Shown piece by piece: positions 45,004 to 57,984 of a stretch of DNA of 64,000 bases. The position numbers and the translations under genes were made by a program. Location of the stretch: the NCBI GenBank assembly GCA_030248215.1, contig JASANG010001733.1:186001-250000 (forward strand). Reading direction: 5' to 3'. The stretch's first letter is position 1; each line of letters begins with the position of its first letter. This DNA comes from Enoplolaimus lenunculus. Lineage: Eukaryota > Nematoda > Enoplea > Enoplida > Thoracostomopsidae. The notes below the pieces were generated by a model. The model made no database searches. It saw only the letters and a list, made by a program, of their open reading frames with translations, and had not been told where the DNA came from.

Positions 45004-47591
45004 ATGGCAACTGAACGAAAACCGGTGATCAAAGTGGCACATATGCCGCCTGAGGTTAAAGAAAGTGCTCTAAAGATTGCGAACAAGGCGTTGGATCAGT
45101 TTGATCAGGTAACTGCAATTCGTTTTAAACTAATGCGTTGCATTACGGTTCAACTGTTCGCTGTAAGCATATATTTCGCCATAATCGTTAGCGCAACTCC
45201 AGCGAGAGCAAGATACTTTTGTGTTGCGAAATTTCACAGTTAACCACTTCTCACTTTGAGTTGCCTGTAGGCATTCACCAGGATATACATTAAATAGTAT
45301 ATATCCCCCCCGTTTAACATTCACCCGATCAGTTCCAAATCCCCCCCTGGCGCCCCCCCCGGGCCGCCGCCGCCCCTGATGAGGGAGTTCCCCCCCCCCC
45401 CCCCCCCAACAAAAAAAAAAAAAAAAAAAATAGGAAAAAAATTTCTTTCTCCCTCCCACCCCCCCCCCCTTCTCATGCCCCACAACAAATATATCACTCC
45501 CCCTTCAACCCACCAAACAACCAACGGGCCCCCCCCCCCCCACCCTCCCACCCCCCCCCCAACCAACCAAAAAAAAAAAAAAAAAAAAAAAAGTCAAGTG
45601 TATTTATAACATTAATGTTTCAATATTTAAAAATTTAAATTCCACCAAAGGTGCAGAGTGTTTTGAATTCTGATTGTGTCTGCTTCATATTTTTCAGCTG
45701 CTTTGATGAGTCTTCATCCCTTCTGGATTCACCCTACTGAGCGACACTGAGTTGTTTTGAGCACAAAAATCTAACTTAGGAGTGCGAAAACGTAGGACAT
45801 GCTGTATATGTATAATCAGCGGCTGATCCAGAGGGGGTGTGGGTTTCATCTTTTTCAAAAAATTTCGATGAAAAAAACCAAGCGCTCCAGTTACAAGTTT
45901 TCCATTTGTGTCATTCACATGTATTTGCAAGGTCTGATGTTTACTTTGTATTTCAACTGTAACGCTGTTATAGTGTTACTTGTACCAAGAGTGAATGATG
46001 CGTACTTCAACAAGAGTATACAATTGGCCACATTCGGTGTAGAACAGAATGTACAAGATACGCGTTGCGTTTTTGGCCTACACCCCTTATTCGGGGGGAA
46101 ACTTGTGCGTGCCATGGTAGTACATCTATACGGCGTTAAAAATGCTCGGCTTATTGTTTGATTTAGCGGTATTGCATGTTATAGCGATTTCCCTTAAACA
46201 AGAGGAAAAGGGGTCGGCTAAAAACGCAACTACCAGCACAAAAATTTCGGTAGTTGCACACTCTTGTTAAAAAATGGTCATTCACCCGTGCCTATACTAA
46301 TACAAATATTAATGTTTCATCTAGCAAGGTCAACAGTCATTCCACCAAATACACCGAACCCACCGAACTATTACATTTTCCTGTAGTAACCCGAATGAAA
46401 GAGGAGCTTCCCAGTTTAAGCCCCAATCAATAAAAGTCCCCATTCCTAATTAAGTAGAATCCGTTAGTGTATAGAGTCCATTGGTCCGAGAGTCCATAAA
46501 AGAGGCCAAAGCAGAAGAATGGCCTAAACTGGTCAAATATGTAACGGCGTCTAAAGCTTCGGAGCAAGTCAGTTCTTCCCAGAAGGGAGAATATGCAAAG
46601 GAAGAGTTTTGGGTCCAACTGTAGGCTGAAATAAAAGCAATTAAACTGTGATCGCATAACAGGGGATCCCTCTAGACAGGGAAATTAAGTATCAGCCCCC
46701 TCCCTCGTTCTTGACGTCTCTACAGTTTTGGGATTTCATACAAAACACGCGTCCGGTTTCTCTGAACGTTATGGCTAGACTTCTATGCCTGGCTGAAGAC
46801 ATCTATACCTGCATGTATTCCTTCAAATGGACCAAAGCGAGGTTAAAATTTTGTATTAGAATTGAATAAACAGCATACACTTAGCGCGTTTTCGCTTCGC
46901 TAACGAAACGTCAGATAGATGCGTCCATCGTCAGAATTTTTACATCTGAAAAAATTAATAGTAATTTTCTTCACAATATTAAAGCAGAACCAAAGTTTGT
47001 TACCATTCTACTAATTAAATCGAAATATTGAATATTTTTGTGAATTTTCAATTTCAGTGAAATCCATGGGTGTCCGTTTTCGCTTCCGTTATGCTGACAT
47101 TAGAAATTTTGCAGTTTTGTGTAGTTGTGTTTGAAAGTTTTTCAGCAATACATTTTTAGGAAAATCAGACCAAACTATACTTTCTCTTACTCGCCACAAC
47201 CATAAAACGCCTTTTAAGTTTAAAAAGTTCACCGTCCAACAAATGAATCATGCATAGCTGAATGCCGTAACAGTAGCATAAGCATATTCTTAAGCATAAT
47301 CCTCTAAGCGTATAACAAAGCTTAAACCTAAAACTAAGCTTAGAACTAAACAAAACTTTTACATTGCGATGGGGAAACTAGGTACAAAAGTGTCGCTATT
47401 GATTGACTGAAATTGTGTTTCAGGAGAAAGACATTGCAGGTTACATCAAGAAAGAATTCGACCGTTTGCATCGTGGGACGTGGCATTGTATTGTTGGTCG
47501 AAATTTTGGCTCATTTGTCACTCACGAAGATAATTGTTTTATTTATTTTTACTTGGGAAAAGTTGCTATCCTGATTTTTAAATCTGCTTAG
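45004..47591 (+). CDS. LC8-type dynein light chain, 2 exons
   Basis: A small homodimeric hub protein that binds dynein intermediate chain and many short linear motifs. Exons 45004-45108 and 47424-47591 join in phase 0 across a GT-AG intron to give 90 aa (human DYNLL1 has 89). Exon 2 reads [14 protein letters not shown], then [17 protein letters not shown] and [16 protein letters not shown], close to the canonical family sequence, with the C-terminal Ser at 89. Exon 1 ([20 protein letters not shown]) keeps VIK and M-P/S-E but is much more divergent than exon 2. I therefore call it an LC8 family member without naming the paralogue. The start is the first Met matching the family N-terminus; longer in-frame sequence upstream is AT-rich and unlike the family. 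Confidence 0.93.
45305..45593. repeat. poly-C / poly-A low-complexity block
   Basis: Alternating long runs of C and A, including 'ccccccccccccccccc' and 'aaaaaaaaaaaaaaaaaaa'. It may include the edge of a 'cagggGCGGCGG' type MITE on the minus strand. Long apparent frames here are composition artefacts. Confidence 0.85.
46383..46735. mobile_element. Element of the GACCCGAATAAGAGG family
   Basis: Left end 'ctgtagtaacccgaatgaaag', right end 'cctcgttcttgacgtctctacag', interior 'ccccaatcaataaaagtcc' and 'agagtccat'. Diverged relative of 42324-43193. Confidence 0.6.
47250..47345. repeat. Truncated TTAGGC MITE, reverse orientation
   Basis: 'ccgtaacagtagcataagca' followed by 'cttaaacctaaaactaagct' matches the right part of the family in reverse. 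Confidence 0.55.
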
Positions 47592-47740
47592 AAATGCTCA
47601 CAGTGCCTACATTTCGACCGTTACAACTGTTTCGTTTGACCGTATATATTGACAAAACTTACATGAAAATATGCGTCAAGTTGTTTTCTATATTGTGACA
47701 TTACTCTGAGGTTACCGATTTTTAATTGCTTCTGGAGATA

Positions 47741-47865
47741 CACTGCAAAAAATGGTGAGTCAAATTGACTCTCTCCGAAATAGGCTTTTCCTGACAACAC
47801 AAACAGAGTCAAAATTCGACTCCGCCAGAGTCAAATTGAACCGAATGTCACTATTTTTTGCAGTG
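47741..47865. mobile_element. Tc1/mariner-like MITE with TA target duplication
   Basis: Ends CACTGCAAAAAATGGTGAGT and ACTATTTTTTGCAGTG, flanked by TA on both sides. Same family as 56735-56933 but shorter. Confidence 0.75.
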
Positions 47866-50800
47866 TAGTTATGTAGGTTTTGTTTCGACTGACTTGCAGC
47901 ATGATACATAATTGATTGATATAACTGGAGCAGGGGAGACATACAAGAAATCTGCATAAGGCTATTTTGCATACTGATGTTAAAAAAATTTAATTAACCA
48001 TGTTTTGAACGGTAAAGACAGTTTTAGGGGCAGAAGCTGTTTGCTATATTTTGTTCCGTGTTCTACTCTGAGTTGTTTTTGTTATATTTCAATCTTGCCA
48101 CTGAACCCGCAATAAACCTACGTGATATTAAACTATAGTTACGTCTTCTTTGCCTTTCGAGAACGGATTGTTATTTATATTTATATTTCAAATCACCTTT
48201 CTTAATTGTTTTTAGAGTCCACATCTTTCAGCAGTTGTCTTTGTGCTTTGGGTATGCTTATGCTAATCCGCTAATTTTTCTTAAAGTTTTTGCAGAGTCC
48301 GGTGAATATTTACATTCTTCAATTGTCTTTGCGAAAAAATATAACATCTTTGAAACTTTTATTTTTCAAAATCCGTTTTCAGGTTCTGTTATTTTGAACG
48401 CTATTCGTTGCTGTCATTTTCAGTATCTGTTTACACCCTGCATGTTTGTGCTGTGACCTCAGACAAGCAGGATTCAATGCACGCAAATTTTTTGAATAAT
48501 CCGTTTAATTTATATAGATATAAAATGCATGATAAATTAAAGTTTTTTGGGCTCTTATACACTTTCCGTTACACTAGCGTAAAGCCTAACTAAGCGTAAT
48601 TCTAGTCCTAGGCTTCGATAAAATTAGAAAACTTTGAAAACGTATGAAAACAGGAAAGTCAACATGAGTCAAGTTTCAACTCAACATTCCTTTGTCATCT
48701 TTCAATCTGCGTTTATGGAACAGCGCCGAATTTTTGCGATTTATCTTGGTATTTTGCACAAAATAGAGCTGTCAAAAATTGTCTAAAATGTTTGGCTGAA
48801 GGATGTATTGGGTCATGTCATTTCGCACTATTTTGTCGATAAGTTATACATCAATGTCTACTACAATTAACATGTAACCCCCGTTGATTAATTTAATTTG
48901 TCATTTGTGACTTTGAATGCATTTATCACCTGAAGGCGTTTGACAAAGTTTGATACTTATTTTCGACATACCAGGAGGTATTTTGTAAACAAAATTCTGT
49001 TATTTTTTCCAAACACAAGGATTAAAGAAATAATAATTAATATAATTAAATAAATCTAAAATAAGCATTATTTTTTGTATACGTTTCCCCACATACTTAA
49101 GCCTAAGCCTAAAGTTTAAGCCTAAGACCAAACCAAAACTTTGCCTAAGTAAAATTCGAAGTCTAACTTCGTGGAAATTTGAAAATTTTAATAAAATGTG
49201 TTGTTTCATATTTCTAAGTTTGTGAACGGACAATAGTGAACCACGTCTAAGTATAGTTTCTGAACAATCTGCCGATACCGAGATTCACGGCTAATGCGTA
49301 AAACCGATCTCAATATGGCATTAATATTTTCATTTCAAAGCGTTTTTATACACTCAAACGAACTAATTTTACGCCTGGACATAATATTTGGATTTAACCC
49401 TCGAGAGTAGTACTGTACTCAAGTTCACTGGCGAATATATACACAGGAAAGTCGCCAAGGTCATGCCCCACAACAGGTCTCAGAACAAAATATTGTTTAT
49501 CTCTAAATTTAGTTCTTATAACAGCGTTTGGGTTCTCGATCGTGAAATTTTTCACTATTACATAATAGCGCGGTTTCCCGACAAAAACCACTGCATACGC
49601 CAGCGAACACATTTAAGGCGAAGTCAGTGTGAACTTTATTCCAGATTGACTGATATATTTTTCCAATCAACCGTATATGCTGCTCACCAGTGTGGACTTT
49701 GCAATCCTTCGATAAACTTTCTATTTCCAATTATGTTACATTTGAGCTGCTCGTGTAGATAAGTATATGCGTTTTTTACTACTAATCGCACGTGGTTGAG
49801 CGATATAAATTATTTTGACACTAAATCTTGTAAGCTTTGTTGATGAGTATTTTTGTAATTTTTGATTGGTTGTGCACAAGTGCAATTATGAATTACAGTA
49901 CGACGACAATAAAATGTCGTACATTTCTCGCAGTCGGCCGCAACAGTGGTAGAACAATGCTGGAAACTTTGCGAGCGATGCGAGCTGCAAGCCAGATGCA
50001 ATTTCAGTGTTAAATTTATAACAAAGAATTAGGTTTGAGACACTTCAACGAGAAACGATTCAATGTTTGGGTTTGATTTTGCTTGCACACAATGACACCC
50101 GATGCAAACGCCCCATGTTTAAATTATGCATTTATAATTCATGCGAAAACATAGTATTACCCAGAGTAATCATTGTGACAGACGTAAGCAACTAAGTACG
50201 TTATGCGTCTGTTGAAAAGAATGTACCCAGCACGCGTTGCGTTTTTGACCGAGTGCCTCCTTTATGGCGTGTTCTTTCCACCAATATATATTTATATGCA
50301 ATTTGAATTGAAGTCGTCCGGTTAGGTGTATTCTTAAGCCCGTAAACGTGGGGGCTATATCGCCATGTTATCATTATGTATCGGTTGTCTGACCCCCTGC
50401 CCAAAAAGATGGGTAGTCGGAACCGCCCAACCGCACCGGTGGTTACGTCTATGTTCCAGAGAAATTAAATTTAGCAAGTAAATGTGATAATTTTAACCCT
50501 ACTGTATATTCTAGGTTTTAGGAAAGTTTGCCAAAAATATACATTTTTAATAACCAACCATAATAGTGCTAGGAATCCGTTTTCAACATTAGGCAAATAC
50601 AGAAGTTATGAACACATGACAGACATAAAAGAAACAGTCAATTCTAAATAAAATACCGCTTTAGCACGATTAATATCCTTTCCCCTATTGGATCTTGTAC
50701 AGTTACCCATACTACTGTCGGCGATCCTGAATGTCTTTCCGATTCCTTAGTTTATCTCAGCAGTTTTTTTGAGGTTAACTAATTAGGATGCCTTTATGAA

Positions 50801-51183
50801 AACAGTAAATCACACAATTTAGAAGGGTTACAACTTTTAATTTCACGAGCTTAAAAGACAATTTTGGAAATGTATGGCTAAAATCATTCCGGAAAGCATC
50901 AAGTAACCCCTCCCTCTCCTTCCGGCCGTTTGCTATACAAGAACTGCGAAAATCGCACGCTGCGAAGCACTGATGGACACCGAAAATCTGAACAGTATAT
51001 ATCATTTTAAGTCATAAAATATATAAAGCAAAAAATATTTCCATAGTCAACATTATAATTTTTAACCATTGTAGAGTAGAATATAGAGACGTATCCTGTA
51101 GGGGAAACCAATAAATTTTAACAATTTATGGTAAACGAAACATAACGAACCGTTTTTATTTAAGAGGCGATGAGACTTAATGC

Positions 51184-51379
51184 GGCCCATGTAAAGATCA
51201 GGGGCGGAACATTTTTCTGTGGGACTAGAATAGAGTAAGCTTACGGTTTAGACTAATTTTTTGCCTGGCTTAGGCTTAGGCTTACGAATATGCTCATTCT
51301 TTACGCTTAGGCTTAGGCTTAAGCATAGGCTTAGGCTTAGGCTTATAATACAGTTCCGCCCCTATTCTTTACATTGGCG
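51184..51379. mobile_element. TTAGGC-bearing hAT-like MITE, copy 2, exact TSD
   Basis: Ends GGCCCATGTAAAGATCAGGG and TATTCTTTACATTGGCG. The flanks 51176-51183 and 51380-51387 are both CTTAATGC. Interior 'ggcttaggcttaggctta'. Confidence 0.88.
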
Positions 51380-53069
51380 CTTAATGCAATGATCATCCAG
51401 TTAATAGTACATGTGAGAATTGCTCAAGATCGCAAACGTTTTCGTTTGTTCGTACAATCGAGCAAATGCTTCTTACAATAGCAGTCTCGTCCAATATTTT
51501 GGCCACGGAGACAGCTGATTCTGGACAGTGTAGACCTTACGCTTTTGCGTAGAGTTCAGATTTTTTAAAAATTTTGGCTTTGAAGAGTTCGTATTGTTTT
51601 AGAAAATGGAATAAAAACGTTATAAAAGGTGGTTATACAATACAAATCGGATACTGAACTTGTAAAACGTATTAATTTAATGTTGTAGCTATGGTCTCAA
51701 TTTGAGTTAGCATTTCCAGATAACTTTATTCAAAATATTCGCAAAGCAGCAATTAGTATAACCGGAACTAATCTATGGCCAGTGAATATTTTACGCTAAA
51801 ATAGGGGTTGTTGTTTTGGTTAATCCAATTTGGAATTTGTCTCATGTTTGGCTAACATTTTGGCACATACCTTCTGCATCAGCAAAAACTTAACATATTC
51901 GCACTTAAACACTCTTGTTTCTTTGTTGTTTAGCAATGCAGTCATGAGAGGATCGCGGCAGGCCCCAGCAGTCAGTTCCACCACAGTAACAAAACTTTTC
52001 TTGAACAAAACCATATCTACAGATGCTGACAGCTTTTATTTTACCAATAAAGTTGTGTTCGAAAACGGTATATAAACCCCGCTTAGATATATATATTTTT
52101 TACCTGTGTAAACTGAAAAATTGCCTTTGGCATCTCGCTCGCTTCGTTGGCGAATTTTCAATATATGTAATACGCGGCTTCACCATTCAAAATTTTTGGA
52201 CCTACTATTAAACATAGTTACTCGGCCGCCGGAGTCTTTTATCTATTTAGATTCAATAAATCGAAAAATCACTTAATTACTTCAAGATGTCTTAATTGCT
52301 TCTTGAAATTGAAATTTAATTTTATCCTGCTGTTGAGAATCCCTTATCAATTAATTTATGCATCAAGAGTGAATAAATTACTAGAACGAAGTTCATTAGT
52401 TCATGACTGTCTAATGACTGTACCACACAGGCGTTGTAATTTTGAAATTATGTTCATAAAAAAGCTAAAATTGTCAAAGTCAAAAAAAGTTAAAATGTAT
52501 TCTAAATGTGAGAGAAAACCGTAATACTTCTTGTCTTGTCTTGGTTGAACCAATGCTGGAAAAGTTTAATTAATTATCTATCATTCGAAGAAATTTTTGA
52601 AATTTTTTACATATTTGAGCTTTTCATGGCTTCCCCTGATCATCACCACGCTCAAATCATTTTTTGTGTCCTAAGGGATCTTAAGGCCTTAAAAAATATT
52701 TTTTTCAAAAATTAAAGTTTGAGCGTGCAGTGATACGTAGAGACTTTGTGAAAGACCAATATGCAAAAATTTTCAAAATCCCACCATTTTTGAACAAACG
52801 CCGGCTGGTGGGATAATTAAAATGACGCAATATTTAGCCAATCCAATTACTTTCTTAATCTGCGTGACTCTACCTCTGAGTGTAATATGGTATGCAATTG
52901 GCCTTGTGACATCACGCGCATGAGCTGTCTATCCCCCGACCCCCTACACCTGAGGACATATACTTATTCTGAGAACTCGACTTTATGGAATCAGCGGAAC
53001 ATATGAGCTTAAGGAATTCGTTTACGCACCAATCTCCCGTTCAATGTACAGCTGTTTCGTACTTTACGC

Positions 53070-53250
53070 CCCAAAATTATGCCTAGGGTTAGGTTTACCT
53101 AAGCAAAGACTGTGGCAAAGGATTAGGTTTAGAATTACGGTAAGTCATACTTACCGTAACATAAGCCTACAACTTTCCAGAAGCATTTGCTTAAACCTAA
53201 GCTCGACTCTAAGCCTAAACCTTAACCATAAATGTGCAGGAACTACACGA
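53070..53250. repeat. TTAGGC-like tract with inverted halves
   Basis: 'cctagggttaggtttacc' and 'ggattaggtttag' at the left are mirrored by 'aaacctaagctcgactctaa' and 'gcctaaaccttaacc' at the right. Probably a diverged TTAGGC MITE. Confidence 0.5.
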
Positions 53251-53930
53251 TAGTACCCAAATTAATGTCATAAATATGCAGACGCATCCATTCTTAAATA
53301 AAACACATCACATTCGTCCGTGGTGCCTACGACATGCGGCAGTTTAAATTTCAACTTCTGACCCCTACAAGTCTCCCGGAGTGCCGATAGTCCACTAAAG
53401 CCAATTAGCGTTAAAACTGAATAGTTCACTAATTGCTTCGGAGACTGCTTAGCAACTCGAACGCGCACATAGGTGTACGATGATAATTGACTTCATCATG
53501 GGTGTAACCAGCATTTCATTTCTAGAGGGAGCAAACCTCATTTAAACATTTTTGCCAGCGAACGCAGGAATTTTTTACGAACGCTAAAAGGTTGCAGAAA
53601 ATACCGTGAAAAAGTGTTCTTCTGCTCGTTTTAGAAATTTCAAAGATGCAATTAATTCCCTTTTGCCTTCTTCTGTACGCTCCTGCGGCTGCGTTGCGAT
53701 TTGTTCATTCATTTATTAAAGCCGCTCGTGTGATTGCGTTGTAATCGCACAGTGGTTCATTACGTTTTCATTCATATGAAAACATTAATGAGATGATAAT
53801 CATTGTCTTGTTTTGTCGCTCAATAAAAGTAAGCATAATTATTCTGAAAGTGAAAACTTAATACTAGTTTACAACTGATTTTCCGATAAATTTCCTTTTC
53901 TTCAATTGTGAAGAGTCAGTTCAAAGGATT

Positions 53931-53986
53931 ATAATATATTATATATTATATATTATAGTATATATATATATATAGATATATATATG
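53931..53986. repeat. AT microsatellite
   Basis: Runs of 'atattatatattatatatt' and 'atatatatatatatag'. Confidence 0.9.
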
Positions 53987-54879
53987 CGTTTTCGAAATCA
54001 TACCTAATGTGTGACATGTAGGTACATACCTCTTTTAATTGTTAATAGAAGTGAATGAACTTCTACAAACCAAATGGACAAAAGCCTAAGCCTAAATGCA
54101 ACACTATCCTTTCTATCGTTAAAGACACTTTAATTAATTCCATTTTAATGTACTGGACATGCTTGGCTAGGTTCTAAGATAGAATTTCACAATTTTTACC
54201 GTTTTGATATTTTTATAGGACTTTAAATCTACGTAAAACGTATTCAAAAAGCAAAAAATAAATTTACAAACAGATGCCGCGTAATTGCGAAAACAACAAT
54301 GTTTTGTGAGTGCAAATTGTTAAAGTTAAAATTTTTAACGCCACTGTCGGACAATTGACCTCAAAAAATGTCTTAAAGGTATGGCCGTTATCGCAGAAAA
54401 ACAGAGACAAGAAAAACGCTAAATTTCGTGTAAGATTTTACACCAAAGTAATTTGTTGTTGTTTTTTGATTTATAGGAACACATTCAATTGTTAATACAA
54501 TTTTTGTGAAAAGGGACACTATTTATATTTTTAACTGTAATCTTTACGGTTGAAAAATTGTTCATTTAGTTTTTGTCGCCGCCTTCGTGCGGTGACTCCT
54601 GTATTTGCTCACAGCAACCTTCAAAGGAATATGGGTTGTATATACAAAAGAATGTTTTTGAAAACCTTTATTGTAAAATAGGAAATTTTGAGCTAGAATT
54701 TAACCTTCATTTGTTATGGTTTGCGTGACCTATATGCATAGCAGGCAAAGTTTGTACGGCCAAATGATCAAAAATTCGCAGCTATGACAATTTTCGAAAC
54801 TTTATAATTTAAGCTCATTGGCTTGCAAAGACTGGTGTATATATACTCTGTAGCAGGGCATTCGTGCAGCCAAATACTA

Positions 54880-54950
54880 GCTCTACTGTGGTAACTGAGC
54901 CCAAGGCACCGTGCTATCCACCGCACCGAGACTACGACTGCAGTTTAGGC
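54880..54950 (-). repeat. tRNA-like fragment
   Basis: The minus strand reads GGTGCGGTGGATAGCACGG, then 'ccttgggctcag', like the 5' half of a tRNA-derived SINE. No box B follows. Confidence 0.35.
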
Positions 54951-55639
54951 CGTCCGTTGACCGTTGAAGCATTACGCGCAGTTTCGCTCACAAAAGGCTA
55001 CACCAAAGGCGAGTTTTAAAGCCTGGAGCGGGGCATATATTTATTTCCAACTTAGCAGGCAATATACTATGCGAAAACGAGCCATTTTTGTAAGCAAAAA
55101 AGCAAAATCAACTATCATTTACGTTAGCACAAAATCGCAATTATTACTGACGGAAAAATTACACGAGTGACTGCAACACATAATGTTTCATTAGACACCA
55201 ATTTAAACCTGGTTCAAGTTGTAAAACCAAACTGTGACAAACAAAAGCTGTAGATATTCTCTATGTAGAATAAGTTTACACGTCATGGTTTAGACTGATC
55301 AACTGGCTTAGTTGCATAAATCCTTAAAGGAGATTCTTGTGTAACCAACAAACAACTTTCCAAAAAAATTCCGAAAAAAACGCAAAGGTCGGTTTGACTT
55401 TTTGACAACTGCAGCCGTCAAATGTTTAAATGTATGCAACATTTTACAAATATTATGACAGTTGATAAGAAAGTCGCTAAGTTTCAAGCGGCTATGATTG
55501 CAATAACTAATTGTGCTCGATTTGGACATATGTTTCAATGTTTAAAAAGTCAATTAACTGAGATGACACTTTTAACTCGCGGTGACCGTATATTTGGCTA
55601 TTCGCCAAATGTTTGTAGCTGAAGTTGCTCAACGATTTT

Positions 55640-55847
55640 GGCTCATGTAAAGATCAGGGGCGGAGAGTTTTTCTGTGAGACTAGAATAGAGTAAGCGTAA
55701 GCTTTAGACTAAATTTTTTGATTGGTTTAGGCTTAGGCTTAGGCTTAGGAACATGCTCATTATTACGCTTAGGTTTAGGCTAAGACTTAGGCTTACGCTT
55801 GGGAATATGCTTATAAAACTGTTCCGCTTCTGTTCTTTACATTGGCC
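55640..55847. mobile_element. TTAGGC-bearing hAT-like MITE, copy 3
   Basis: Ends GGCTCATGTAAAGATCAGGG and TTCTTTACATTGGCC. The flanks ACGATTTT and CCGATTTT match at seven of eight. Interior 'ggcttaggcttaggctta'. Confidence 0.85.
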
Positions 55848-56734
55848 CCGATTTTGATGTTATAATTGGTTTGCAGGTATTCCAGAGATCATATTTTGTT
55901 TGGGAGAAAATATTCTTTATATAATGTATGAAAAATGTTTAATTTTTTACTAAGCAAAATAGTTACAAAAATTTGTACAACTTCACTTTGGAACCCACAA
56001 AGAGATTTTAAGTTTTATTGTAGGAAGTATATTTAAGGATATGAGCCTTAGACTCCAAATGTCTTGATTCAGTGTCCTTAAATATGCAACTACTTTTTGC
56101 ACCTGGCCTGTATTGCAATTTGGTACGAGAACTGCATTGGTTGGTTTGTCTTCCGTTGCTGAAGCAATTTTAAATGGTGCATGGACGTGGATCATGTGGA
56201 TCATGGTTCATTTGCCCATTTGCATTGAAATTTGAATATAAAGTGCAGCCAAATGACACATATACAACTCTTATAAAACACTAATTTTTCAACATTCGTT
56301 TAATTGACAGCTCAAAATGTTTTGATTAACGGCATTAGGAAGGAAGCTTATGTATATTTGTGAAATTAATCTAACGCAAAGCTTCCAGGGGCCAAGAGTT
56401 AAGGAAATGAAACGTAAATCACGTTTTAACATCGTTTTATTTGACGTGTCCTTAATCGAATTAATCATATAACTGTTTTAGCAATTTTCGCTGCCCGAAT
56501 TTTGCTTAGGACATACACTGAAGTAGAGTTCTTTTATATTTTATTTACTCAAAAAATATAAATGTATATTGAAAAATCAACTATGAGAAAGTCAACACTG
56601 ACTCCGACGAAATGAGTTCTGTGCAACACTTGGTACTGGTTCACTGCACTCAAGTTGAACAATTTTAAAATTTAAAATTCGTCACAATTAGTTCTTTTTG
56701 TTCAACATTGACAAAACGCGTCGGACCGATTGTA

Positions 56735-56933
56735 CACTGTAAAAAATGGTGAGTCAAATTGACTCTCTCGGAAATAGACTTTTCCTGACTGCACAAGCTG
56801 AGTCAAATTCGACTCTCTGAGCGATTCAGTGAATCGAATTTGACTCTGGCGGAGTCGAATATTGACTCAGTTTGTGTAGTCAGGAAAAGCCTATTTCCGA
56901 GAGAGTCAATTTGACTCACCATTTTTTGCAGTG
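56735..56933. mobile_element. Full-length foldback MITE (palindrome), TA target duplication
   Basis: The two halves are inverse copies from end to end: CACTGTAAAAAATGGTGAGT ... ACTCACCATTTTTTGCAGTG. Internal short units 'gagtcaaattgactct' and 'gagtcaaattcgactc' are themselves palindromic. Flanked by TA, as for Tc1/mariner elements. Confidence 0.88.
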
Positions 56934-57808
56934 TAGTAATTAATTAATTCAAATATCTTTAAATAATGTTTTAGAACTGCGGCGGATGTTTTATAGTAGA
57001 TATTTTTTCAATATATTCTATGTTTAAATTAAGGAATTGTGTCTAAAATAAATCAGCTATTTTAACCTTGTTTCGCGTTTTGAACACCGTCTTTCGAAAC
57101 GCTTTTTGTATTATCGAACAAACTCTAAAACGAATTGCTAGCGTAGAAATACTGTTTTATTATAAGTAAACACTTTTCGTGATTGTCAAAACGCTATTTT
57201 AGAATCGATATAAACGCTTTCTGAAAACGCTCAAACGCGTTTTGTAGTTTTAATGTTATTTTGAAAATTTATCACCGCAAAAAAAGTTTTCATTCTGATC
57301 AAAATAAACACTTTTGTTTCAAAAATAATATTTTAAAAATTCGAACCAAATTAACCAATATATTTGCTATTTGACCGACAATGCTTCAACCAAATGGTAA
57401 TCATGATGAGCCCCTGCGGGTTGAAATAAAAAAACTTGAATGTTGTAATTTTTCAATCCTAAAAATGAACGCTCCTATTCCTGCAAAAATGTGAAATACG
57501 TAATTAAAAGTATACTTAATTTTGCATTTGTAAAACATGATATACAGCTGTTCAGATGGATATTTTAACTGCAAAAAACGAACTTTAGTTTAGTTTGCGC
57601 TTAACACTGAAAAAACAGTTTTCATACTATAAAACGTCTATTTTACTGTATTATTTGTCTCATTCTGACGCTATACAAAGCCTGCAATTTGACGTTTGAG
57701 ATTGTTACTTCATACTAAAGCTATCATTGCACTTTTGTTACTTGCTAGTATTGTAGTGTACTCATAACTCTGTTTTTCTACCGCCTTTGTTAACCCTTTC
57801 AAAATTTC

Positions 57809-57984
57809 GGCCCATGTAAAGATCAGGGGCGGAACGTTTTTCTGTGGGACTGTAATCGAGTAAGCTTAAGCTTTAGACTATTTTTTGCTTGGCTTAGGCC
57901 TAGGCTTAGGGTTAGGCTTAGGTTTAGGCTTAGGCTTAGGAATAGACTTACAATACTGTTCTGCCCTAGTTCTTTACGTTGGCC
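57809..57984. mobile_element. TTAGGC-bearing hAT-like MITE, copy 4
   Basis: Ends GGCCCATGTAAAGATCAGGG and TTCTTTACGTTGGCC. The flanks (AAAATTTC and ATATTTCT) are only partly similar. Interior 'ggcttagggttaggctta' and further copies of the hexamer. Confidence 0.82.

Larger units (their letters stand above)
45109..47423 (+). other. LC8 gene intron
   Basis: Contains a homopolymer block (45305-45593), a MITE-like scrap near 45815 ('cagcggctgatccagagg'), a segment (about 46020-46140) related to 50205-50400, and a transposon fragment at 46383-46735. No exon seen. Confidence 0.55.

Noticed and set aside
45130-45609. Gly- and Pro-rich frames on both strands
   Set aside because: Translation of poly-C/poly-A runs.
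49394-49762. 72-codon minus-strand frame (VVFVGKPRYYVIVKNFTIE) and a longer plus-strand frame opposite it
   Set aside because: Protein-like reading on the minus strand but no homologue recognised, no splice support, and a stop directly before its ATG. Kept only as a remark.
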